This document shows, piece by piece, positions 1 to 7,930 of a stretch of DNA of 7,930 nucleotides. Both the position numbers and the translations under genes were made by a program. The stretch spans positions 1 to 7,930 of the forward strand of contig JAPPQG010000195.1 of the NCBI GenBank assembly GCA_028816945.1, given 5' to 3'. Each line of letters starts with the position of its first letter. The stretch's first letter is position 1. The stretch is from Alphaproteobacteria bacterium. Lineage in GTDB: Bacteria; Pseudomonadota; Alphaproteobacteria; RS24. The notes under the pieces are model-generated. The model saw nothing but the letters and a program-made list of their open reading frames with translations, ran no database searches and was not told where the DNA came from.

Positions 1-2
1 TA

Positions 3-1586
3 TTAAGCCGTGCCGCCGACAGTTAATCCGTCTAGGCGCAAACTTGGTTGGCCGACCCCGACAGGCACGCTTTGGCCTTCTTTTCCACATGTGCCTATGC
101 CTTCATCTAATTGCATATCATTGCCAATCATGGAAATGCGTTGCATGGATTCAGGCCCCGTGCCGATAAGGGTTGCCCCTTTAAGCGGTGCGCCTAATTT
201 GCCGTCTTTAATTTCATAGGCTTCGGTGCAGGAAAAGACAAATTTGCCCGATGTAATATCCACCTGCCCGCCGCCAAAAGAAGTGGCATAAATGCCATTT
301 TTGACACTTGCAATTATCTCATCTGCCTGTGTGTCCCCGCTTAACATAAATGTATTGGTCATGCGGGGCATGGGACGACAGGCAAAACTTTCCCTGCGCC
401 CATTGCCTGTGGGGGCTTGCCCCATAAGGCGCGCATTCATACGGTCTTGCATATAGGCTTTCAAAATACCGTCCTCTATCAATATAGTGCGTTCAGTCTT
501 TGTGCCTTCATCATCAATCGTCAAAGAGCCACGCCGCCCGCTTATTGTGCCATCATCAATCACTGTGACACCGGGGGAAGCGACCCTTTCGCCAATACGA
601 CCAGAAAAAGCAGAAGTCTGCTTGCGGTTGAAATCGCCTTCTAGCCCATGCCCGACAGCCTCATGGAGCAAAATCCCCGGCCACCCCGGCCCTAGCACAA
701 CATCCATTTCCCCCGCCGGCGCGGGTATGCTTTCTAAATTAACCAAAGCACAGCGCAAAGCTTCATCTACTTGTGCCTGCCAATTTTCTGCCGCTAGCCA
801 TTGGCGGTAGCCGTCGCGCCCGCCACGCCCACAATGGCCGACTTCTTGGCGTTCATCTTCGCCCGCAACAATGGAAATATCAAGCCGCACAAGCGGGCGT
901 ATATCATATAAGGGCGTCATATCGGGGCGGATAATGCCAACAACTTGCCACTCACCAGCAAGCGAGACAGAGACTTGCCGCACACGATTATCACGGGCGC
1001 GGGCATAATTATTTATGTCTTCTAACAATTTGACTTTATCGATGAAATTTTCGCCATCAAGGGGATTTTTATCCATATAAAGCTGCGCGTGTGCCGCTTG
1101 CGGGGCGTCTGCCCATTGGCCGCTATGGCCGGCTAGAATAGGGGAAAGGGCTTTTGTGGCGCGTTTGAGGGCAGTTTTGGATATATCGGTAGAATGCGCA
1201 AAGCCAATCGCTTCATCGGCAACTGCCCGCAAGCCAAAACCTTGCGATGTATCAAAACTTGCCGCTTTTAGGCGATTATCATCAAAGGCAAAATGCTCTG
1301 ATAATGTATATTCTAAAAATAATTCGCCATCATCTGCCGTCTGTAATGCGCTTTGCGTCATCTCTATGGCCGCCGCTTCATCAATCTGCCGATTGGCAAA
1401 AAGCACAGCCTGTGCGACAGGCACAGCCTGCGGTGCGACCTGTGCGGCAGGTGCGACCTGTGCGACAGGCGCGGCCTGTGCGGCCTGTGCGACAGGTGCG
1501 GCAGGATTGGGATTGCCTGCGGGGGCTTTATCGGCTAGTTTATGCATGCGTTTATCGGTTGCGTTATCGCTCATTTGCTTACTCAT
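3..1586 (-). CDS. tldD: TldD metalloprotease (PmbA/TldE partner) with a low-complexity N-terminal insert
   Basis: This is a complete 527-residue TldD, ATG at 1586 and TAA at 3-5. TldD is a cytoplasmic zinc protease that works with TldE/PmbA, known for degrading unfolded peptides and maturing small modified peptides. The zinc site is visible as HEAVGHGLEGD with H308, E309 and H313 (HExxxH). The third ligand expected from E. coli TldD is the Cys in GIGTCGKEGQSVPVG, here C500. The N-terminal domain begins near residue 62 (LFANRQIDEAAA, then QGFGLRAVADEAIGFAH at 115-131). Usual family length is about 475 residues; the excess is an Ala/Pro/Val/Gln repeat at residues 28-62. A second Met at residue 5 is an alternative start, and neither start has a convincing ribosome binding site. 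It is divergent from the oxidase genes. tldD beside this cluster is common in alphaproteobacteria, with no known functional link to oxidase assembly. Confidence 0.96.
   Translation of the reverse strand: MSKQMSDNATDKRMHKLADKAPAGNPNPAAPVAQAAQAAPVAQVAPAAQVAPQAVPVAQAVLFANRQIDEAAAIEMTQSALQTADDGELFLEYTLSEHFAFDDNRLKAASFDTSQGFGLRAVADEAIGFAHSTDISKTALKRATKALSPILAGHSGQWADAPQAAHAQLYMDKNPLDGENFIDKVKLLEDINNYARARDNRVRQVSVSLAGEWQVVGIIRPDMTPLYDIRPLVRLDISIVAGEDERQEVGHCGRGGRDGYRQWLAAENWQAQVDEALRCALVNLESIPAPAGEMDVVLGPGWPGILLHEAVGHGLEGDFNRKQTSAFSGRIGERVASPGVTVIDDGTISGRRGSLTIDDEGTKTERTILIEDGILKAYMQDRMNARLMGQAPTGNGRRESFACRPMPRMTNTFMLSGDTQADEIIASVKNGIYATSFGGGQVDITSGKFVFSCTEAYEIKDGKLGAPLKGATLIGTGPESMQRISMIGNDMQLDEGIGTCGKEGQSVPVGVGQPSLRLDGLTVGGTA
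1404..1505 (-). repeat. 9-bp-period repeat in tldD encoding (P/Q)(V/A)A units
   Basis: About eleven imperfect 9-bp units encode tripeptides such as PAA, PVA, QAA, QVA and PAA (TldD residues 28-61). The phase slips near residues 53-57. The DNA consists of GCACAGG/CCTGTGC-like blocks. Because the period is divisible by three, copy-number change keeps the frame. The segment lies before the conserved TldD domain and is probably a disordered, dispensable linker. Confidence 0.85.
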
Positions 1587-1803
1587 TTAGCTGGTTCATA
1601 TACTGCTTATTTTGCTGATTATCCGTTTGGTTTAGGGTTTCATATGCCACTAATATAGCATATATTTGCTCTATATCATATTATCATTATGATTTTCAGC
1701 TTGTAATTATATGAGAATCAGTAAATAATTATATGAGTATCGGTAAATAACGATTATATTCGTAATTGTTTGAGGGATTTTGACGAGTGGGATTTAGGGA
1801 CGA
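1587..1803. promoter_or_regulatory. AT-rich divergent intergenic region between tldD and coxB
   Basis: This 217-bp non-coding stretch must hold the promoters for leftward tldD and, most likely, the rightward oxidase operon, because it is the only sizeable gap before coxB. It is strongly AT-rich (TATATC, TTATATGAG, TTATATTCG), so -10-like hexamers occur by chance and I do not assign a specific promoter. It contains a 22-bp repeat series (1690-1758) and the beginning of a GGGAYTT series (from 1772), listed separately. No regulator binding motif could be named with confidence. Confidence 0.6.
1690..1758. repeat. Three ~22-bp direct repeats upstream of coxB
   Basis: Three units begin with TGA and end with ATTATA: 1690-1711, 1712-1733 and 1734-1758 (the last has three extra bases). 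In the offset register 1704-1725 and 1726-1747, two 22-bp copies match at 20 of 22 positions (core TTATATGAG, then ATCAGTAAA or ATCGGTAAA). The first unit is more diverged from the second (15 of 22). TGATTTTCA (1690-1698) and TGAGAATCA (1712-1720) are also near-inverted (8 of 9). Spacing of about two helical turns would suit repeated binding of a regulator on one DNA face, but simple replication slippage explains it equally well. Confidence 0.7.
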
Positions 1804-4438
<2,635 letters not shown>

Positions 4439-4520
4439 GTGCCAGTCCAATAGAGATAAATCGTCAAATAGATGAATAGGTAAAGCCTGCCAGATAGATG
4501 AATAGCCAAATAGGTAATAG

Positions 4521-4616
4521 ATAGATAGCCCAATAGCCAAATAGGAAACTAGATAGATAGCCCAATAGCCAAATAGGAAACTAGATAGATAGCCCAATAG
4601 ACAAATAGATAGATAG
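4521..4616. repeat. 8-bp/32-bp higher-order tandem repeat
   Basis: Twelve consecutive octamers all end in TAG. They form a 32-bp unit made of ATAGATAG, CCCAATAG, CCAAATAG and GAAACTAG. Copies 4521-4552 and 4553-4584 are identical; copy 4585-4616 matches at 27 of 32 positions. Looser relatives extend upstream to about 4466. It looks like a minisatellite grown from a TAG-ending octamer. There are no unique spacers, so it is not CRISPR. Confidence 0.92.
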
Positions 4617-4630
4617 AAAAATATACAATT

Positions 4631-4714
4631 ATGATACCGCCTTCGCAAAATCGTCCTAAAACCTATCAAACCCCGCCACAGGCGCGCACTAAATCTGCCA
4701 CAGGCGCGCACTAA
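4631..4714 (+). pseudogene. Short open frame, likely the detached former start of ctaB
   Basis: ATG 4631 opens 27 codons, beginning MIPPSQNRPK, and stops at TAA 4712-4714 inside the second copy of a 22-bp duplication. If one 22-bp copy is removed, this frame continues without a stop through 4719-4751 and into the ctaB frame at 4752, adding 40 residues that end AFQLS before VIADYF. Alphaproteobacterial CtaB proteins commonly have a variable N-terminal extension before DYFxLLKPRV, which fits. The ATG lies in an AATTATG context like coxA and coxC but lacks a clear Shine-Dalgarno site. The frame relation is read directly; that it is a broken N-terminus is inference. Confidence 0.55.
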
Positions 4715-4718
4715 ATCT
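4675..4718. repeat. Perfect 22-bp tandem duplication upstream of ctaB
   Basis: Positions 4675-4696 and 4697-4718 are identical, each starting GCCACAGGCG and ending ACTAAATCT. The length leaves a remainder of one when divided by three, so the duplication shifts the frame between ATG 4631 and ctaB. The absence of any mismatch suggests a recent event or an assembly error. Confidence 0.95.
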
Positions 4719-4751
4719 GCTTATCCGCAACGAACCGCTTTTCAATTAAGC

Positions 4752-5612
4752 GTGATAGCGGATTATTTCACCCTGTTAAAGCCGCGCGTGATGTCGCTTG
4801 TTGTCTTTACCGCTTTGATTGGCTTGGTTATTGCGCCTGTCTCTATGGACCCTGTTATGGCTTTTCTAGCTGTCTGCCTGATTGCCATTGGGGCGGGGGC
4901 ATCGGGGGCTTTGAATATGTGGTATGAGGCGGATATTGACGCTTTAATGACGCGCACAAAAACCCGCCCGATTCCCGCCGGCCGCTTGCCGCGCGCGCAT
5001 GTGCTAGTCTTCGGCCTCGTGCTTTCCTTTGCGGCCATTTTATCGCTTGGTCTATTTATAAATTGGCTCGCCGCAGGTCTTTTGGCTTTTACCATTTTCT
5101 TTTATGCCGTCGTCTATACAATATGGCTGAAACGGCTTACGCCGCAAAATATTGTTATTGGCGGCGCGGCGGGGGCTTTTCCGCCAGTTATTGGTTGGGT
5201 CGCGGCGACAGGCAGTATTGGCATTTATCCGCTCATTTTATTTGCGATTATTTTTTTCTGGACACCGCCGCATTTCTGGGCGTTAGCCCTTTTGAAACAT
5301 AAAGAATATGCGGCCGCGAATATCCCCATGCTTCCTGTTATTGCAGGTGAGCGCGCCACCCGCACGCAAATTCTTATCTATGCCCTTATTCTTGTGGGCT
5401 TTGCCTTTTTGCCATGCGCATTGGGCTATGCGGGCTTATTTTATGGGCTAGGCGCGGGGCTACTCAACATTATTTTTGTCACCCTTGCTTTATGGCTTTT
5501 TATGGCTGACCCGATAAAAGGCAAACGGGCGGCGGGCTTTTTATTCGCCTATTCCATTATCTATCTATTTTTGCTATTCGGTCTATTGCCGTTAGATAAG
5601 CTCGTAGGATGA
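4752..5612 (+). CDS. ctaB: Protoheme IX farnesyltransferase (heme O synthase)
   Basis: This integral membrane UbiA-family prenyltransferase transfers a farnesyl group to heme B to make heme O, the precursor of heme A used by CoxA. It shows about eight to nine membrane segments. The first Asp-rich motif is NMWYEADIDALMTRT (55-69) followed by RPIPAGRLP (72-80); the second conserved region spans TPPHFWALALLKHKEYAAAN (171-190) and IPMLPVIAGE. The conserved opening DYFTLLKPRVMSLVVFT begins at residue 4. The start used is GTG 4752, the only standard start codon between the in-frame stop at 4632-4634 and that motif, and it has no visible Shine-Dalgarno site. The N-terminus therefore looks truncated relative to relatives, probably through the 22-bp duplication just upstream. 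At 286 residues the catalytic core is complete. Confidence 0.96.
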   Translation: MIADYFTLLKPRVMSLVVFTALIGLVIAPVSMDPVMAFLAVCLIAIGAGASGALNMWYEADIDALMTRTKTRPIPAGRLPRAHVLVFGLVLSFAAILSLGLFINWLAAGLLAFTIFFYAVVYTIWLKRLTPQNIVIGGAAGAFPPVIGWVAATGSIGIYPLILFAIIFFWTPPHFWALALLKHKEYAAANIPMLPVIAGERATRTQILIYALILVGFAFLPCALGYAGLFYGLGAGLLNIIFVTLALWLFMADPIKGKRAAGFLFAYSIIYLFLLFGLLPLDKLVG

Positions 5613-5652
5613 TATGCTAATAAGGTGATATGCTAATAGGATGATATATTCG
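5605..5652. repeat. 16-bp tandem repeat over the ctaB stop and ctaG leader
   Basis: Three 16-bp units occur: TAGGATGATATGCTAA (5605-5620), TAAGGTGATATGCTAA (5621-5636) and a diverged TAGGATGATATATTCG-like copy (5637-5652). Units one and two differ at two positions. The first unit includes the ctaB TGA stop (5610-5612). The array fills most of the 57-bp ctaB-ctaG gap. Confidence 0.85.
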
Positions 5653-5669
5653 TAAGATATTGAGATGAC

Positions 5670-6308
5670 ATGCCAATGACACACGCAAAGACAGATATGA
5701 TGACACACGCAACAACACATACAATGAAACACGCAATGACATACAAAAGGCGCAACATATATATGACATTATCTCTATGTCTTGCTACTATTGGTTTTAT
5801 GGGTGTGCTGGTTTGGGCTGCTGTGCCGCTTTATGAAATTTTTTGCCGTGTGACAGGCTATGGTGGCACAACTAGCCGTGCTGAAACGGCTCCTAATGTC
5901 GTTGTTGAACGGGTTATAGAAATAAGGTTTGATGCAGGCCTGCACCGCTCTATGGCATGGGATTTTACAGCCCCCGCTCAGCCTATCAATTTGCGGCCGG
6001 GAGAGACGGCGCTTGCCTTTTACCGCGCCCATAATCCAACTGATGAGGTAATCATTGGCACAGCAAGTTTTAATGTGACGCCGCAAAAGGCAGGCTCTTA
6101 TTTTTCTAAAATTGATTGCTTTTGCTTTGTCGAACAGACACTTTTGCCGGGGCAAAGTGCCGATATGCCCGTGACATTTTTCATTGACCCATCTATTGCC
6201 ACTGATTCTGAAATGGATGATATAAATACCATCACCCTATCTTATACATTTTTCCGCTCTAAACAGGCGGCAAATATCAATATAGAGAACAAACAACCAA
6301 GGGGATAA
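5670..6308 (+). CDS. ctaG: Cytochrome c oxidase assembly protein CtaG/Cox11 (CuB chaperone)
   Basis: Cox11/CtaG is a membrane-anchored periplasmic copper chaperone that delivers copper to the CuB site of subunit I. It has a cytoplasmic N-terminus, one membrane helix (about 34-56) and an immunoglobulin-like domain. Copper residues are C150 and C152 in DCFCF, and the additional family cysteine is C59 in [13 protein letters not shown]. Other family marks are the YRAHNPTDE segment (118-126), [15 protein letters not shown] (134-148) and the C-terminal TLSYTFF (189-195). The first 26 residues are built from 24-bp repeats, and Mets at 3, 10, 11, 19, 23 and 32 are alternative starts with no decisive Shine-Dalgarno site. 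It is the Cox11 type, not the unrelated CtaG_Bacillus caa3 factor. It ends two bases before coxC. Confidence 0.96.
   Translation: MPMTHAKTDMMTHATTHTMKHAMTYKRRNIYMTLSLCLATIGFMGVLVWAAVPLYEIFCRVTGYGGTTSRAETAPNVVVERVIEIRFDAGLHRSMAWDFTAPAQPINLRPGETALAFYRAHNPTDEVIIGTASFNVTPQKAGSYFSKIDCFCFVEQTLLPGQSADMPVTFFIDPSIATDSEMDDINTITLSYTFFRSKQAANINIENKQPRG
5676..5747 (+). repeat. In-frame 24-bp tandem repeat at the ctaG start
   Basis: Three 24-bp units start at 5676, 5700 and 5724, each opening ATGA(C/A)ACACGCA. They encode [16 protein letters not shown] and MKHAMTYK (residues 3-26). Every unit begins with an in-frame ATG, so the gene has several evenly spaced potential starts. The encoded segment is His/Thr/Met-rich and precedes the membrane helix on the expected cytoplasmic side. 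Confidence 0.88.
6299..6304 (+). promoter_or_regulatory. Ribosome binding site of coxC
   Basis: AAGGGG lies six bases before the coxC ATG at 6311 and overlaps the end of ctaG (TAA 6306-6308). It fixes the coxC start and suggests translational coupling with ctaG. Confidence 0.75.
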
Positions 6309-6310
6309 TT

Positions 6311-7150
6311 ATGGCCGACACACATGCACACTCACACCATCACGATTATCATCTCGTAAATCCTAGCCCATGGCCGATTATTGGCGCTGTCAGTGCCTTT
6401 ATCATGGCATTGGGCGGGGTTGTGTATATGCATTATGAGATAATTTGGCTGTTATTGATTGGCGCGGCGGGCGCGCTTTATACCATGCTTGTTTGGTGGC
6501 GTGATGTGATACGCGAAGCCAATGGTGGCGACCATACGCCGGTCGTCCAATTACACCATCGCTATGGCATGATGTTATTTATTCTCTCAGAAATTATGTT
6601 TTTTGTTGCTTGGTTCTGGGCTTATTTTGATGCAAGTTTGGCTGTCGACCATCCTTTACAGGAAATGCGTATGGCAGTAACAGGGGGCGAATGGCCGCCA
6701 CAAGATATTGCGACTTTTGACCCTTGGGGCTTGCCTCTTATCAATACGCTTATTTTGCTAACCTCTGGCACAACGGTAACTTGGGCGCACCACGCCCTCT
6801 TGCATGGCGACCGCAAAGGGCTAAAACAAGGCTTACTATTGACGATTATATTAGGCGTGTTATTTTCCGCCTTCCAAGCCTATGAATATATGCATGCAGG
6901 CTTTGGCTTTGCGGGGCATATTTACGGCTCAACCTTTTATATGGCAACGGGCTTTCACGGCGCGCATGTGATAATTGGCACAATTTTCCTAACCGTTTGC
7001 CTGTTTCGTTCTATGAAAGGCGATTTTACCCCACAACAACATTTTGGCTTTGAAGCGGCGGCTTGGTATTGGCATTTTGTTGATGTTGTTTGGCTGTTTT
7101 TGTTTGCCATTATTTATGTTGCAGGTGCAGGCACACAGGCTGCGCATTAA
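6311..7150 (+). CDS. coxC: Cytochrome c oxidase subunit III
   Basis: Subunit III is the third core subunit of the aa3 oxidase. It binds lipid beside subunit I and supports proton uptake and enzyme stability rather than carrying a redox metal. At 279 residues it has the usual length and seven-helix pattern. Family marks are [10 protein letters not shown] (14-23), WWRDVIREA (62-70), [17 protein letters not shown] (82-98), with E94 as the conserved carboxylate equivalent to the DCCD-reactive Glu of mitochondrial COX3, then [19 protein letters not shown] (145-163), [15 protein letters not shown] (206-220) and the closing [17 protein letters not shown] (249-265). The N-terminus is His-rich ([10 protein letters not shown], 5-14). 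The start is supported by AAGGGG. It follows ctaG by two bases and precedes SURF1 by seven. Confidence 0.98.
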   Translation: MADTHAHSHHHDYHLVNPSPWPIIGAVSAFIMALGGVVYMHYEIIWLLLIGAAGALYTMLVWWRDVIREANGGDHTPVVQLHHRYGMMLFILSEIMFFVAWFWAYFDASLAVDHPLQEMRMAVTGGEWPPQDIATFDPWGLPLINTLILLTSGTTVTWAHHALLHGDRKGLKQGLLLTIILGVLFSAFQAYEYMHAGFGFAGHIYGSTFYMATGFHGAHVIIGTIFLTVCLFRSMKGDFTPQQHFGFEAAAWYWHFVDVVWLFLFAIIYVAGAGTQAAH

Positions 7151-7157
7151 CTCATAT

Positions 7158-7247
7158 ATGCGCTACCTGCCTATGCGCCTATTTTCTATGCGTCCATTTT
7201 TCAGGCATCCATTTCCCATGCGCTCACTTTCCATGCGCCGAGCTACA
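7158..7247 (+). repeat. In-frame 15-bp tandem repeat at the SURF1 start
   Basis: Units begin at 7158, 7173, 7188, 7203, 7218 and 7233. Five of six open with ATGCG(C/T); the 7203 unit reads AGGCAT instead. The encoded pentapeptides are MRYLP, MRLFS, MRPFF, RHPFP and MRSLS, running into MRRAT. They form a basic, hydrophobic leader directly before the first membrane helix and give five in-frame ATGs at repeat starts. Confidence 0.85.
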
Positions 7248-7930
7248 TTTTTTGCTGTGCTTTTTATGTTGCCTGTTTTGCTTGGCCTTATCCTATTGGG
7301 TAATTGGCAAATGGCACGGCTTGCGTGGAAAACCGAACTGATTGAACGCATTGAAGCACGGCTTGCCGCGCCCATTATGCCTTTGCCACCTGCCACACAA
7401 TGGCCTTCATTAGAACAAGCCCTATATGAATATCGCCGCGTGCAGCTCACAGGCAGATTCGACCATAGTAAAGAGCAATATTGGTATGCGCGGAGCAAAC
7501 AGGGTGCGGTTGGTGTGCATGTGATAACCCCTTTTCAGCTCACAGACGGGGCGAGCGTGTTAGTCAATCGCGGCTTTGTGCCACAAGCAAAGCGCGACCC
7601 GAAAACCCGTTTAAGCGGGCAAGTCAAAGGGCAGGTGCAGCTTTCAGGTCTGCTCCATTGGTCGGGGCAACGCAAATGGTTTAACCCGCCCGATGAACCA
7701 GAGCATAATTTTTGGTTTGTGCGCGATGTAGCAGGCATGGCAAAAAATATCGGCTTGCAAGCGGCGCCCTTTTTTGTTGATGTAGATAATATGCCCGCGC
7801 CCGCATTTTATGCTTGGCCGTTGGGCGGGCAGACTCATATTGACTTGCCGAATCGGCATTTAGGCTATGCGCTGACTTGGTATGGATTAGCACTTGTGCT
7901 TGTGATTATCTTTGCGCTGTGGCATTTACA
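7158..7930 (+). CDS. surf1: SURF1-family oxidase assembly factor (partial, 3' end outside window)
   Basis: The frame from ATG 7158 stays open for 257 codons to the window edge with no stop. SURF1/Shy1 proteins sit in the inner membrane and assist heme a insertion into subunit I. An N-terminal helix (about 31-49) leads into the signature GNWQMARLAWKTELI (48-62). A periplasmic domain follows, with YRRVQLTGRFD (92-102), VLVNRGFVP (135-142) and NPPDEPEHNFWFVRD (176-190). The second helix begins at NRHLGYALTWYGLALVL (232-248); H234 lies at its start, near where heme contacts are reported in Paracoccus Surf1. Only the last few codons should be missing. The first 25 residues are a Met-Arg repeat, so M26 (7233) is an alternative start. 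No strong Shine-Dalgarno site is seen. A DUF983 gene often found before SURF1 in alphaproteobacteria is absent here. Confidence 0.94.
   Translation, partial: MRYLPMRLFSMRPFFRHPFPMRSLSMRRATFFAVLFMLPVLLGLILLGNWQMARLAWKTELIERIEARLAAPIMPLPPATQWPSLEQALYEYRRVQLTGRFDHSKEQYWYARSKQGAVGVHVITPFQLTDGASVLVNRGFVPQAKRDPKTRLSGQVKGQVQLSGLLHWSGQRKWFNPPDEPEHNFWFVRDVAGMAKNIGLQAAPFFVDVDNMPAPAFYAWPLGGQTHIDLPNRHLGYALTWYGLALVLVIIFALWHL

Larger units (their letters stand above)
4439..4751. other. Repeat-filled gap between coxA and ctaB
   Basis: This 313-bp stretch holds no supported gene. From about 4466 to 4520 it has degenerate AATAG/AAATAG repeats, then a regular 8/32-bp array (4521-4616), then a short open frame (4631-4714) containing a perfect 22-bp tandem duplication. 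On the plus strand TAG recurs every eight bases, so all three frames are closed through the array. On the minus strand, open stretches rich in Tyr, Leu and Ile are by-products of the CTAT repeats. No stem-loop plus T-run terminator is apparent. Confidence 0.8.

Noticed and set aside
10..810. Several plus-strand open frames opposite tldD
   Set aside because: They lie antisense to conserved tldD coding sequence and show no recognisable domain or ribosome binding site.
1404..1505. Hairpin or terminator formed by CCTGTGC/GCACAGG blocks
   Set aside because: The blocks lie inside tldD coding sequence with no T-run after them, and the codon-phased 9-bp repeat explains the self-complementarity.
1156..1618. 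Plus-strand open frames antisense to the tldD 5' end, rich in Ala/Cys/Thr/Gly or Arg/Gln/Val/Pro
   Set aside because: They are antisense readings of the 9-bp tldD repeat. TldD has a clear zinc motif and family match, while these have only low-complexity composition.
1690..1720. Fur- or Irr-type iron regulator box in the coxB upstream region
   Set aside because: The TGATTTTCA/TGAGAATCA near-inverted pair does not match the known Fur or Irr consensus well enough, and AT-rich repeats produce such pairs by chance.
4521..4616. Possible CRISPR array
   Set aside because: The repeats abut with no unique spacers and have an internal 8-bp period; no cas genes are nearby.
7090..7341. Plus-strand Cys-rich open frame spanning the coxC end and the SURF1 start
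   Set aside because: It is an out-of-frame reading of coxC and of the 15-bp SURF1 repeat. SURF1 in the neighbouring frame has the full family signature.
7535..7893. Minus-strand open frames opposite SURF1
   Set aside because: They are antisense to the conserved SURF1 domain and lack motifs or start signals.

Overview
This window holds the aa3-type (A1-class heme-copper) cytochrome c oxidase locus of an alphaproteobacterium. The assignment rests on the gene order ctaC(coxB)-ctaD(coxA)-ctaB-ctaG-ctaE(coxC)-SURF1 beside tldD, and on the close resemblance of the proteins to alphaproteobacterial families. Base composition is moderate, with AT-rich intergenic DNA. I cannot name a genus from sequence alone.

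Layout. A complete tldD runs leftward (3-1586). It is separated from the rightward oxidase cluster by a 217-bp AT-rich divergent intergenic region that probably carries the promoters. The cluster then runs coxB (1804-2808), coxA (2813-4438), a 313-bp repeat-filled gap, ctaB (GTG 4752-5612), ctaG/cox11 (5670-6308), coxC (6311-7150) and a SURF1-family gene (7158 to the window edge, stop not reached). CoxB carries CuA, CoxA carries heme a and the heme a3/CuB centre, and CoxC is the third core subunit. CtaB makes heme O (the heme A precursor), CtaG supplies copper to CuB, and SURF1 helps heme a insertion. No cytochrome c, heme A synthase (CtaA), coxF-like small ORF or DUF983 gene is present in the window.

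What stands out. The conserved cores look normal and intact, but the gene edges are full of short tandem repeats with unrelated sequences and different periods: 9 bp in the tldD N-terminus, about 22 bp and a GGGAYTT series upstream of coxB, about 27-36 bp in the coxB tail, 8/32 bp and 22 bp between coxA and ctaB, 16 bp over the ctaB stop, 24 bp at the ctaG start and 15 bp at the SURF1 start. Repeats inside reading frames have unit lengths divisible by three, and most of those outside do not. The sharpest case is a perfect 22-bp tandem duplication just before ctaB. Removing one copy would join an upstream ATG (4631) in frame to ctaB and add 40 residues, so the duplication appears to have broken an older N-terminus and left a GTG start without a ribosome binding site. 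I see no CRISPR array, tRNA, rRNA, insertion sequence or clear rho-independent terminator.
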